This document shows positions 1 to 7,673 of a stretch of DNA of 13,095 nucleotides, piece after piece. A program made the position numbers and the translations under genes. The notes beneath the pieces were generated by a model that had not been told where the DNA came from, searched no databases, and saw nothing but the letters and a program-made list of their open reading frames with translations. How positions within the stretch are numbered: the first letter of the stretch is position 1; every line of letters begins with the position of its first letter. Origin of the DNA: Pseudomonadota bacterium (GTDB lineage Bacteria; Pseudomonadota; Alphaproteobacteria; Sphingomonadales; Sphingomonadaceae); assembly GCA_023413015.1 (NCBI GenBank), contig JAEZQR010000023.1, forward strand, positions 1-13,095, given 5' to 3'.

Positions 1-1914
<1,914 letters not shown>

Positions 1915-1940
1915 GGATCGCCTGATCGTCGAGCGAACGA

Positions 1941-1969
1941 GGGGCGGCCCCACGGCCGCCCCTTTTTTT
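1941..1969 (+). terminator. Rho-independent terminator after acnA
   Basis: A perfect 9-bp GC-only stem (arms 1941-1949 and 1954-1962) with a 4-nt loop is followed directly by seven T residues (1963-1969). It starts 27 bp after the acnA stop codon and is the clearest intrinsic terminator in the window. Confidence 0.93.
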
Positions 1970-2027
1970 CTGCCCCATCAACCCGTCTCACACCGCCGTC
2001 GAACTGACGGATCGCTCCACCCTCGGC

Positions 2028-2052
2028 GGAACATGGCCCGGGCGTGTTGGTT
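2028..2052 (+). promoter_or_regulatory. Possible EcfG (general stress response) promoter
   Basis: GGAAC at 2028-2032 and GGTT at 2049-2052 are separated by 16 nt. Alphaproteobacterial EcfG promoters are described as GGAAC, about 16-17 nt, then CGTT or GTT, so this matches except for the first base of CGTT. It lies between the acnA terminator and the 73-aa gene, placing a start site roughly 20-25 nt before that gene's ATG at 2082. Such a short, degenerate motif can occur by chance; its position is what makes it plausible. Confidence 0.4.
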
Positions 2053-2081
2053 ATCCTCGCGTAATAAGGGGAAGTGGCAGG

Positions 2082-2303
2082 ATGGAACGGCGCTCGGCGG
2101 ATGTGCTGCGGCGGCAGATTGCCGATCGCGAGCGGTTGCTCGCCGAATATAAGGCGATGGGCGAGGCGGGCCTGCAGACCTTCCTCGAACGCGAGCTCGT
2201 GCGCCTGCGCGCGCAGCTCGACGCGGAGGAATATCCCGAACGCTTCGGCCGTCGCGCCAGCGACCGGCTGCGCGACGCCGTCAAGAATCCGACCAACGCC
2301 TGA
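2082..2303 (+). CDS. Small charged helical protein, function unknown
   Basis: I do not recognise this 73-residue protein. It has no signal peptide, membrane segment or cysteine. It is rich in Arg, Glu, Ala and Leu, and residues about 8-50 read as one long amphipathic helix (LRRQIADRERLLAEYKAMG, then LERELVRLRAQLDAEEY), probably a coiled coil that oligomerises or binds a partner. The ATG at 2082 is preceded by AAGGGG at 2066-2071, a 10-nt spacing. Codons are strongly GC-biased like the neighbours, which supports real coding. It stands alone between the acnA terminator and the dioxygenase gene 55 bp downstream, behind a possible EcfG promoter. If that promoter is real the protein would be stress-induced, which is inference only. 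Confidence 0.72.
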   Translation: MERRSADVLRRQIADRERLLAEYKAMGEAGLQTFLERELVRLRAQLDAEEYPERFGRRASDRLRDAVKNPTNA

Positions 2304-2358
2304 CGGCACTCCCGGCGTCGATCGGCGTTAGTCGTTCGGCAGCCTCAGGGAACCCGCG

Positions 2359-3210
2359 ATGACCCGAATGCCAGCCCTGTTCGTCGGCCACGGCAGCCCG
2401 ATGAACACGCTCGAGCTGAACGGCTACACCGAGGCGTGGCGGGCGCTAGGCCAGCACCTGCCCCGCCCCCGCGCGCTGCTCGTCGTCTCGGCCCACTGGT
2501 ATTTCGGCGCGACGGCGGTGACCGCGATGCCGAAGCCGCGGACCATCCACGACTTCTATGGCTTCCCGCAGCCGCTGTTCGATTTCGACTATCCCGCGCC
2601 GGGTGCGCCCGATCTCGCGCAGGAGGTGGCGGATATCGTGAAGCCGCACTGGGTTGGGCTCGACCATGACCAATGGGGCCTCGATCACGGCACTTGGTCC
2701 GTGCTCGCCCATGTCTATCCGCAAGCCGACGTGCCGGTCGTGCAGCTGTCGATCAACGCGTTGAAGCCGCTCGACTACCACCTCGAGCTCGCCGCCCGTC
2801 TGGCGCCGCTGCGCGATCAGGGCGTGATGATCCTCGCCAGCGGCAACGTCGTTCATAATTTGCGCCGCATCCAGTGGAACCAGCCCGATGCCGGGTTCGA
2901 CTGGGCGGAGCGGTTCGACGACGCGGTGGTCGATCAGCTGGCCCACGCACCCGGAGACATCCTCAAGGTCACAGAGCATCCGGACTATGACCTGGCGGTG
3001 CCGACTCCGGACCATTTCGTCCCGCTGCTCTACCTGGCGGGGCTGGCGGCGGCCGAAGGCGCTGGTGCCGAGGCGCTGGTGCGCGGCTACGCCATGGGCT
3101 CGATCTCGATGACCTGCTACGGCCTCGGCGCCAAGGGCATCCTGCGGGAAGACCCCTGTTGCGCCGCCCGCCTCCCCGAAGGCGTTCCGCCGGACCAGAC
3201 CAACATGTGA
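2359..3210 (+). CDS. ygiD: LigB-family extradiol dioxygenase (YgiD / 4,5-DOPA dioxygenase type)
   Basis: A 283-residue protein of the class III extradiol ring-cleavage family. Relatives are non-haem metal enzymes that open catechols; E. coli YgiD cleaves L-DOPA, but the natural substrate here is unknown. Conserved histidines sit where the family expects them: His11 (FVGHGSPMN), His46 (VVSAHWYF), His110 (GLDHGTWSVL), His166 (ASGNVVHNLR) and His219 (TPDHFVPLLY). Metal ligation by His11, His46 and His219, with another His as catalytic base, is inferred from the family. Length is close to the usual 260-280. AGGGAA at 2347-2352 lies 6 nt before the ATG at 2359; a second in-frame ATG at residue 4 is less well placed. 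The C-terminus carries an unremarkable Cys-Cys-containing tail. No aromatic degradation genes adjoin it, so it is probably a housekeeping or stress-linked enzyme rather than part of a catabolic operon. Confidence 0.92.
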   Translation: MTRMPALFVGHGSPMNTLELNGYTEAWRALGQHLPRPRALLVVSAHWYFGATAVTAMPKPRTIHDFYGFPQPLFDFDYPAPGAPDLAQEVADIVKPHWVGLDHDQWGLDHGTWSVLAHVYPQADVPVVQLSINALKPLDYHLELAARLAPLRDQGVMILASGNVVHNLRRIQWNQPDAGFDWAERFDDAVVDQLAHAPGDILKVTEHPDYDLAVPTPDHFVPLLYLAGLAAAEGAGAEALVRGYAMGSISMTCYGLGAKGILREDPCCAARLPEGVPPDQTNM

Positions 3211-3287
3211 AGCGAATATGGCCCGCTCGTTCTCTCGCGGTTGCCGATAAGCCGATCGTCCCTCTATGAAGTTCGCTTGGAGGGGCG

Positions 3288-4271
3288 ATGCGACTGGACG
3301 AACGGCCGCTCGAAAGCATCTTTGGCATCCGCCTGGGCTCGCCGCCCACTTATCTCGTCGCGCCGCTCGCCGCCGGAGCCGCGGTCTTCCTGCGGCTCAG
3401 CCTCGACGTCTGGTTCAACAACGCCCAGTTCATCTTCTACTATCCGATCGTCCTGCTGGTCGCGCTGCTCTTCGGAGGCGGCCCCGGGGTCCTGACGGCG
3501 CTGCTCTGCGGGTTCGGGAGCTGGTATCTGGTCATCCCGCCCCGCGGTTCGTGGGAGATCGTCGCCTTCCCGCAGACCGTGGCGCTGTGCCTCTATTTCC
3601 TGCTGTCGTCGATCGGCGCCGTCGCGGTGGGCGCGCTGCGGCGGACCATCACCCAGCTCCGCGCGGCGGAGCAGCGGCAGCGGGTGCTGGTCGAGGAACT
3701 GCAGCACCGGACCCGCAACCTGCTCGGCATCGTCCGCGGCATGTCGCATCAGCTGCTGCGGTCGAGCGCATCGCTGGCCGAATTCTCGGAGCGGTTCGAT
3801 CATCGGCTGGCGGCGCTCAGCCGGGTGCAGAGTCTGCTGTCGAGGGGCAGCGAAACCGTCGACTTCGACGAGCTGCTCCGGATGGAGCTGCTGGCACATG
3901 ACGCCGACCCCGGCGGTGAGCGCATCCGCCTGGCCGGGCCGCGCCTCAGCCTCTCGGCGCAGACGGCGCAATCGGCCGCGCTGGCCATCCACGAGCTGAC
4001 CACCAACGCGAGGAAGCACGGGGCCTTGTCCCAGGATCGGGGCCGGCTGTCCGTCTCTTGGGAGCTGGCAAATGCGCATGAGCCGTCCGTCGCGGTGGTC
4101 GACTGGCAGGAGAGCGGCCTGCACCTGTCGGGCAGCGTGGCGCCGGCGAAAGGGTTCGGTCTGCGGCTGATCGAAGAGGCGCTGCCCTACGACCTCGGCA
4201 CCCGAACGAGCTTCGCGTTCAGGCCGGAGGGCATTCACTGCCGCATCGAATTGCCGCTCGAAGCGCGCTGA
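3288..4271 (+). CDS. Membrane sensor histidine kinase, HWE family with HRxxN motif, DUF4118-like N-terminus
   Basis: A 327-residue two-component sensor kinase. Four hydrophobic segments (about residues 23-37, 48-62, 66-83 and 97-117), with FNNAQFIFYYPIVLLVALLFGG between and within them, resemble the DUF4118/KdpD-type membrane domain. A short helix then leads to the phosphoacceptor motif ELQHRTRNLLGIV, with His140 in an HRxxN context. The ATP-binding domain has the N-box IHELTTNARKHG (Asn240), the WxE motif at Trp273-Glu275 and the glycine motif KGFGLRLI (289-295). His in the N-box plus WxE defines the HWE family. There is no PAS, HAMP or receiver domain, so sensing must use the membrane part. 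GGAGG at 3279-3283 lies 4 nt before the ATG. No response regulator adjoins it. In sphingomonads, HRxxN kinases can act on PhyR in the general stress response; whether this one does is inference. Confidence 0.92.
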   Translation: MRLDERPLESIFGIRLGSPPTYLVAPLAAGAAVFLRLSLDVWFNNAQFIFYYPIVLLVALLFGGGPGVLTALLCGFGSWYLVIPPRGSWEIVAFPQTVALCLYFLLSSIGAVAVGALRRTITQLRAAEQRQRVLVEELQHRTRNLLGIVRGMSHQLLRSSASLAEFSERFDHRLAALSRVQSLLSRGSETVDFDELLRMELLAHDADPGGERIRLAGPRLSLSAQTAQSAALAIHELTTNARKHGALSQDRGRLSVSWELANAHEPSVAVVDWQESGLHLSGSVAPAKGFGLRLIEEALPYDLGTRTSFAFRPEGIHCRIELPLEAR

Positions 4272-4348
4272 AGCGACATGCCAACCGTATTGACGCTCGC
4301 GATGACCGGTTGAGGAATGCTCGTTGTGGGGCGAAAGCGAGCGCCAAC

Positions 4349-4374
4349 CTGGTCTGCTACCCTAGGCGGACCAG
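4349..4374 (+). other. Imperfect stem-loop downstream of the sensor kinase
   Basis: CTGGTCTGC (4349-4357) can pair with GCGGACCAG (4366-4374), giving 9 pairs including one G-U, around an 8-nt loop. It lies 78 bp after the kinase stop codon. No T-run follows, so it is not a typical intrinsic terminator; it could protect the mRNA 3' end or have no function. Confidence 0.3.
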
Positions 4375-4494
4375 CCTGCTGTCGCTTCTGGGTAGCCGCA
4401 ACGGCTATTCGGTAGATGCGCATCGGAAGCGGCCTTGACGTTGCGGTTGAAGAGTAGATTGTCAGAGGGTTCCACAAAGGCGTCGGGTGATGCC

Positions 4495-4641
4495 ATGGAC
4501 ATACTGGTCTACGAGATGGAGGCGGGAGCCTCCCTGCAGCCGCCCATCCTGTCATCAGTAGAAACCATACCCGCCAGACGCTTGCGGCCGTTGCTGCGCC
4601 GGTGCGTGCAGTGGTTCGCCCACCGGCGGGTCGCAGCCTAG
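4495..4641 (+). CDS. Possible small ORF (48 aa), unrecognised
   Basis: An ATG opens MDILVYEMEAGASLQPPILS and runs to a TAG at 4639-4641. The C-terminal half is Arg-rich and amphipathic (RRLRPLLRRCVQWFAHRR), vaguely like short basic YjiS-type proteins, but no family can be claimed. Most third positions are G or C, mildly favouring coding, yet there is no convincing ribosome binding site before the ATG. The same frame extends upstream to an ATG at 4435. It may be a chance ORF. Confidence 0.25.
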   Translation: MDILVYEMEAGASLQPPILSSVETIPARRLRPLLRRCVQWFAHRRVAA

Positions 4642-4680
4642 CGTTCATACCCTTGCACTCCGACAACACGGTCGCCGCTG

Positions 4681-4708
4681 ATGTCCACAGTCAGTGGCAA
4701 GCGGACGC
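4681..4708. repeat. Degenerate relative of the 28-bp palindrome at 6347-6374
   Basis: It starts ATGTCC and ends in AAGCGGAC plus two bases, with the same 28-bp length and arm spacing as the perfect palindrome at 6347-6374; 18 of 28 positions match. The outer arms pair only partly (GTCC with GGAC), and a short inner CCAC/GTGG pairing is possible. It lies 54 bp beyond the stop of the AhpD-like gene. It could be a decayed copy or a chance resemblance. Confidence 0.35.
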
Positions 4709-4762
4709 TTGAGCCCTGCTTTATCCGGAATGAGCCTTCGAGCGTCGGACCGGCAGCGCAGC

Positions 4763-5218
4763 TCAGGCTTTAGCCCTAACCGGAAGCCGAAACGGCGCGC
4801 CGAGGCGATTGAAGGCGTTCATGGCCGCGATTGCGATAGTGAGATCGACAAGGTCCTTCGGCGCGAATGCCGCGGCGGCAGACGCATAGGCCTCGTCTGA
4901 CGCGTGAGTCTCGCTCACGAGCGTTACCTCCTCAGCCCAAGACAGCGCCGCCCGATATTCGTCCGCAAATAGGTGAGGCACTTCGGCCCAGACGGGCACC
5001 AGCGCTACCTTGTCGATTGGCATGGTCTTGAGCAGGTCCCGGGTATGAAGATCGATACAATGAGCGCAGCCATTGATCTGCGACACACGCAGGAAGACGA
5101 GGTGTATCATTTCCTCCGGCAGATCTGTCGCGGTCGTGAGATAGTGGTGAATGCCGAACAGAGCTTTCGCCCCCTGTGGCGCGACTTCATGCCAGACTAA
5201 ACGCTTGTCTCCGCTCAT
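4763..5218 (-). CDS. Carboxymuconolactone decarboxylase / AhpD-like family protein, ECF41 partner
   Basis: A 151-residue AhpD-fold protein. The motif VSQINGCAHCIDLHT carries the Cys51-x-x-Cys54 pair and His58, the proton-relay and thiol-disulfide centre of the alkylhydroperoxidase-like branch, so a peroxide- or thiol-related redox role is more likely than true decarboxylation; the substrate is unknown. The ATG at 5218 is preferred, with AGGATCAGG just upstream as ribosome binding site; a TTG five codons earlier also lies in frame. It is divergent from the ECF41-type sigma gene, and its own upstream region has a TGTCACA, 16 nt, CGTC promoter, so the sigma factor probably transcribes it. Carboxymuconolactone decarboxylase-like genes are a typical partner of ECF41 sigma factors. 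Codon use is less GC-biased than in flanking core genes, consistent with acquisition by transfer. Confidence 0.9.
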   Translation of the reverse strand: MSGDKRLVWHEVAPQGAKALFGIHHYLTTATDLPEEMIHLVFLRVSQINGCAHCIDLHTRDLLKTMPIDKVALVPVWAEVPHLFADEYRAALSWAEEVTLVSETHASDEAYASAAAAFAPKDLVDLTIAIAAMNAFNRLGAPFRLPVRAKA

Positions 5219-5267
5219 GATCCTGATCCTCAATTTGGAACCGCCGCCGATCGACAGTCACCCCTTT

Positions 5268-5294
5268 GACGAGACAGCGCGCAGAGATGTGACA
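5268..5294 (-). promoter_or_regulatory. ECF41-type promoter of the AhpD-like gene
   Basis: Read on the minus strand, TGTCACA (5294-5288) and CGTC (5271-5268) are separated by exactly 16 nt. This is the consensus described for ECF41 promoters (-35 TGTCACA, -10 CGTC). The predicted transcript begins about 45 nt before the ATG at 5218. The identical motif and spacing occur in the opposite direction 31 bp away. Confidence 0.85.
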
Positions 5295-5325
5295 CGCATC
5301 CATTTTTCCGGTTCGACCCTAGTCA

Positions 5326-5352
5326 TGTCACATAGCGGGCCGCTCGATCGTC
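5326..5352 (+). promoter_or_regulatory. ECF41-type promoter of the sigma factor gene (autoregulation)
   Basis: TGTCACA at 5326-5332 and CGTC at 5349-5352 are separated by exactly 16 nt, matching the ECF41 consensus fully. The GTG start of the sigma gene lies 30 nt after the -10 element, so the factor very probably drives its own gene. Confidence 0.87.
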
Positions 5353-5371
5353 ATACGATTCGGGCCCAAGC

Positions 5372-5376
5372 AGGAG
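5372..5376 (+). promoter_or_regulatory. Ribosome binding site fixing the GTG start of the sigma gene
   Basis: AGGAG lies 6 nt before the GTG at 5383 and favours it over the in-frame ATG at 5395. Confidence 0.7.
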
Positions 5377-5382
5377 CCGCCA

Positions 5383-6330
5383 GTGACGTCAGCTATGCGC
5401 GGTGAGAGCGCGAACGAGAAAACGGAACCCGGCAAGCTCCGGGCCGCTCATTTCGAGTCCGAGCGAAAACGTCTCACGCGCCTGGCATATCGAATGCTTG
5501 GTTCTCTCAGCGAAGCGGAAGACGTTGTTCAGGACGCATGGCTTCGCTGGGCACGGGTTGAAGGTGGCATCGACTCACCTGCCGCCTACCTGACCCGGAT
5601 CGTCACGCGCCTGTGCCTTGACCGGCAGAAATCGGCTCGGGCGCGACGAGAAACTTACGTCGGCCCCTGGCTGCCAGACCCGTTGGTGGAATCCGTCGAA
5701 CCGGACGAGGTGAGAGCTGACGACATCACGGTTACTCTTATGCTCGCCATGGAAAGGTTGTCCCCCCTGGAACGCGCGGCGTTCCTGCTGCATGACGTCT
5801 TCGACATGAAATTGTCCGACGTGGCTGCGGCGCTCGATCGAGAGCCCACCGCGGTCCGCCAGCTCGCCTCTCGTGCTCGCAAGCACGTGCAGGCCGCGCG
5901 ACCGCGTTTCAGCGTCGAGGAAGCAGAAGCTGAGCGGATCACACGGGCGTTTTTCATTGCCGCACGAGATGGCGATGCAACGGCCCTTTCATCGCTTCTA
6001 GCGCATGAGGTTGAGATTCATTCTGATGGCGGCGGCAAAGTCATCGCCTTTCGGCAAATTGTGCGTGGCATTGAACGCGCTATTCGCCTCTTCGTTGGAC
6101 AACGACGGAAGAACCTGATCCCGCCAACTTGGCTACGCACTGCGGTCATCGATGGGCTGCCGGGCTACATAAGCATTGATCGGGGCGGCTTCCTGCAGAC
6201 GACTGCTCTCGATATCCGCGAGCACAAAATCTGGGCGATTTATATCGTCAGGAATCCGGACAAGCTGGCGCATCTGTCGGCGGCAGATTCGGCCCTCCTC
6301 AGCTCTTGCGCCGCACGTCGGGACGCTTGA
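5383..6330 (+). CDS. ECF41-family RNA polymerase sigma factor with fused SnoaL-like C-terminal domain
   Basis: A 315-residue extracytoplasmic-function sigma factor. Region 2 spans about residues 23-90 (RLAYRMLGSLSEAEDVVQDAWLRW) and region 4 about 118-172 (LSPLERAAFLLHDVFDMKLSDVAAAL, then a helix-turn-helix). Between them is WLPDPL (96-101), and the C-terminal SnoaL/NTF2-like domain contains DGGGK (215-219) and NPDKL (291-295). These three motifs mark the ECF41 group, in which the C-terminal domain replaces a separate anti-sigma factor and tunes activity. No anti-sigma gene is adjacent, as expected. The GTG at 5383 follows AGGAG by 6 nt. The gene is divergent from the AhpD-like gene, and both have ECF41 consensus promoters in the 164-bp gap. 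Third codon positions are clearly less GC-rich than in neighbouring core genes, suggesting horizontal acquisition. The inducing signal cannot be read from sequence. Confidence 0.95.
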   Translation: MTSAMRGESANEKTEPGKLRAAHFESERKRLTRLAYRMLGSLSEAEDVVQDAWLRWARVEGGIDSPAAYLTRIVTRLCLDRQKSARARRETYVGPWLPDPLVESVEPDEVRADDITVTLMLAMERLSPLERAAFLLHDVFDMKLSDVAAALDREPTAVRQLASRARKHVQAARPRFSVEEAEAERITRAFFIAARDGDATALSSLLAHEVEIHSDGGGKVIAFRQIVRGIERAIRLFVGQRRKNLIPPTWLRTAVIDGLPGYISIDRGGFLQTTALDIREHKIWAIYIVRNPDKLAHLSAADSALLSSCAARRDA

Positions 6331-6346
6331 TCAATCCACATACTTT

Positions 6347-6374
6347 ATGTCCGCTTCGGGTCGAAAGCGGACAT
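6347..6374. repeat. Perfect 10-bp inverted repeat, REP-like palindrome
   Basis: ATGTCCGCTT (6347-6356) and AAGCGGACAT (6365-6374) are exact reverse complements around an 8-nt loop. No T-run follows on either strand, so it is not a standard terminator, although it lies between convergent genes and could act bidirectionally on mRNA ends. From memory, palindromes of this kind recur between genes in sphingomonads, so a dispersed repeat is likely; copy number cannot be checked here. A degenerate version occurs at 4681-4708. Confidence 0.7.
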
Positions 6375-6467
6375 CTCGTAGCGCGGAAGCCTCGGCTTGC
6401 TTGAACTGAAGTGCCCAATCCACGCAGACCGTTTCGATGGCCTGCCTTGGCTGCAGCCGGACGCCCG

Positions 6468-6956
6468 CTACTTCGTGCCCCAGCAGATCTGGTCGCCCGG
6501 CTTGAGACCGATTCGCGCCGCCTCGCCCTGGTTCAGTTCGAGCACCGCGCCGGTGATGCCGACCGCCTCGACCGGCGTCTCGTCGAGCGGCTTGGCCTGC
6601 ACGACGTTGAGCACTCGGCCCTCGGGCGAGATGAAGATGATGTCGAGCGGCAGATAGGTGTTGCGCATCCAGAAGGACGCGACCCGCGCCGGCATCATCG
6701 GGAACAGCATGCCCGCGTCGCGCGGCATGGTGCGGCGGTACATCAGGCCCTGCGCCTGCTCCGCCTCGGTGCGCGCGACCTCCGCCTTGTAGACATGTGT
6801 CTTGCCGTCGGCGGTCGTGATCCGGACCGGGATCACCGCCAGCTTGGCGACCGGCGCCGCGACGGCCTGCTCGGCGAACGGGTCATGGCAGCCGGCCAGC
6901 GGCGCGAACAGCACGAGGGCCGCCAGCGCGGCGGAACCCCGCGAAAAGGCGCGCAT
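6468..6956 (-). CDS. DUF192-family lipoprotein
   Basis: A 162-residue exported protein. The N-terminus is a lipoprotein signal peptide: basic MRAFSR, a hydrophobic stretch, then the lipobox LAGC with Cys23 as the lipidation site. The next residues are His and Asp, so there is no Asp at +2 and outer-membrane sorting is likely. The mature part is a DUF192 domain with the hallmarks QAQGLMYRRTM (about 67-77), FWMRNTYLPLDIIF (95-108) and LELNQGEAARIGLKPGD. The domain's function is not established. The start ATG shares its A with the TGA of the cold shock gene (position 6956), so translation is almost certainly coupled to it. The frame is open far upstream on the same strand, but that part overlaps the cold shock gene and lacks a signal sequence. 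Confidence 0.9.
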   Translation of the reverse strand: MRAFSRGSAALAALVLFAPLAGCHDPFAEQAVAAPVAKLAVIPVRITTADGKTHVYKAEVARTEAEQAQGLMYRRTMPRDAGMLFPMMPARVASFWMRNTYLPLDIIFISPEGRVLNVVQAKPLDETPVEAVGITGAVLELNQGEAARIGLKPGDQICWGTK

Positions 6957-7516
6957 CAGTCGAGGATTTCGATGGTGACGGCGAGCGGACCCTTCTCGCC
7001 GCTGGCGATCCGCGCGCGCAGCCCCTGGCCTGGGATCAGCTCGGCCACACCGGCGCGGCGCACCGTCTCCATGTGCACGAAGATGTCCGACGTGCTGCCC
7101 TCGCGCGAGACGAAGCCGTAGCCCTTCAGGCGGTTGAACCATTTGACGGTCACCGGCTCGAACGGGCCGGCGCTCTCGAGCAGGTCGAGCGGGTTCACCC
7201 GGCTCGCCGCGCGCTGCAGCGCCGCTTCCGGATCGGGCCCGATCGCGGTCGTCAGGTCGAGGTCGAGGATCTTGCGCGCCTGCCGCCCGCGGTCGCGCTG
7301 GACGGCGAGGCAGGTGACGGTCGCGCCTTCCGGCAGCGTCCGGCGGCCGATCTCGCGCAGCACGGTGAAATGCACCAGCACGTCGCTCGAGCCGTCATCG
7401 GGCACGACGAAACCATAGCCGCGCACGGCGTCGAACCATTTCACGACGCCGGAGACGCGCACATCCTCCGCGGTCTCGACGTCTTCGATATCCTGCTTCA
7501 GCACTGCCTCAGTCAT
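6956..7516 (-). CDS. Two-domain cold shock protein (tandem CSD)
   Basis: A 186-residue cytoplasmic nucleic-acid-binding protein with two cold shock domains joined by a linker. Domain 1 (about 20-86) has GVVKWFDAVRGYGFVV (RNP1, 23-38) and SDVLVHFTVL (RNP2, 44-53). Domain 2 (about 120-185) has VTVKWFNRLKGYGFVS (122-137) and SDIFVHMETV (143-152). Such double-CSD proteins are typical of alphaproteobacteria and act as RNA chaperones or growth-phase regulators; the specific role here is unknown. An acidic N-terminal tail (res 8-18) precedes domain 1. GGGGAGG at 7521-7527 (minus strand) lies 4 nt before the ATG. The stop overlaps the DUF192 start by one base, making a two-gene operon. It is divergent from coxG across 157 bp. 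Confidence 0.94.
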   Translation of the reverse strand: MTEAVLKQDIEDVETAEDVRVSGVVKWFDAVRGYGFVVPDDGSSDVLVHFTVLREIGRRTLPEGATVTCLAVQRDRGRQARKILDLDLTTAIGPDPEAALQRAASRVNPLDLLESAGPFEPVTVKWFNRLKGYGFVSREGSTSDIFVHMETVRRAGVAELIPGQGLRARIASGEKGPLAVTIEILD

Positions 7517-7673
7517 GAGGCCTCCCCACGCAACGGTTTATCTGCCCCTGCGCTGAGGCTAACACAGAAGCCGCATGAACGGAAACCATGTTTGTTGCGG
7601 AGGCGGACCGTCCGAAGCAATAGCGGAATTCCCCTAGGGCGCCCGAAATGCGCCGAATCGTTGAGGAGGCCGG

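Larger units (their letters stand above)
4272..4762. other. 491-bp intergenic stretch of lower GC
   Basis: Between the kinase stop and the end of the minus-strand AhpD-like gene. It holds an imperfect stem-loop (4349-4374), one possible small ORF (4495-4641) and a degenerate palindrome (4681-4708), each listed separately. No tRNA-like T-loop, no T-tailed terminator and no transposase fragment was seen. Base composition drops relative to the kinase gene and remains less GC-biased through the sigma factor gene. Confidence 0.6.

Noticed and set aside
3210..3278. 7-bp inverted repeat AAGCGAA / TTCGCTT around the dioxygenase-kinase gap
   Set aside because: The arms are 55 bp apart and short; sequestration of the kinase ribosome binding site is possible but not supported beyond chance.
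4235..4669. 144-codon minus-strand open frame after the kinase
   Set aside because: Overlaps the kinase 3' end, has a mixed low-complexity translation, no ribosome binding site and no family resemblance.
7604..7639. Short palindromes CGGAC-C-GTCCG and CCCTAGGG between the cold shock gene and coxG
   Set aside because: Small palindromes are expected in GC-rich DNA; no matching half-sites or recognisable operator were seen.
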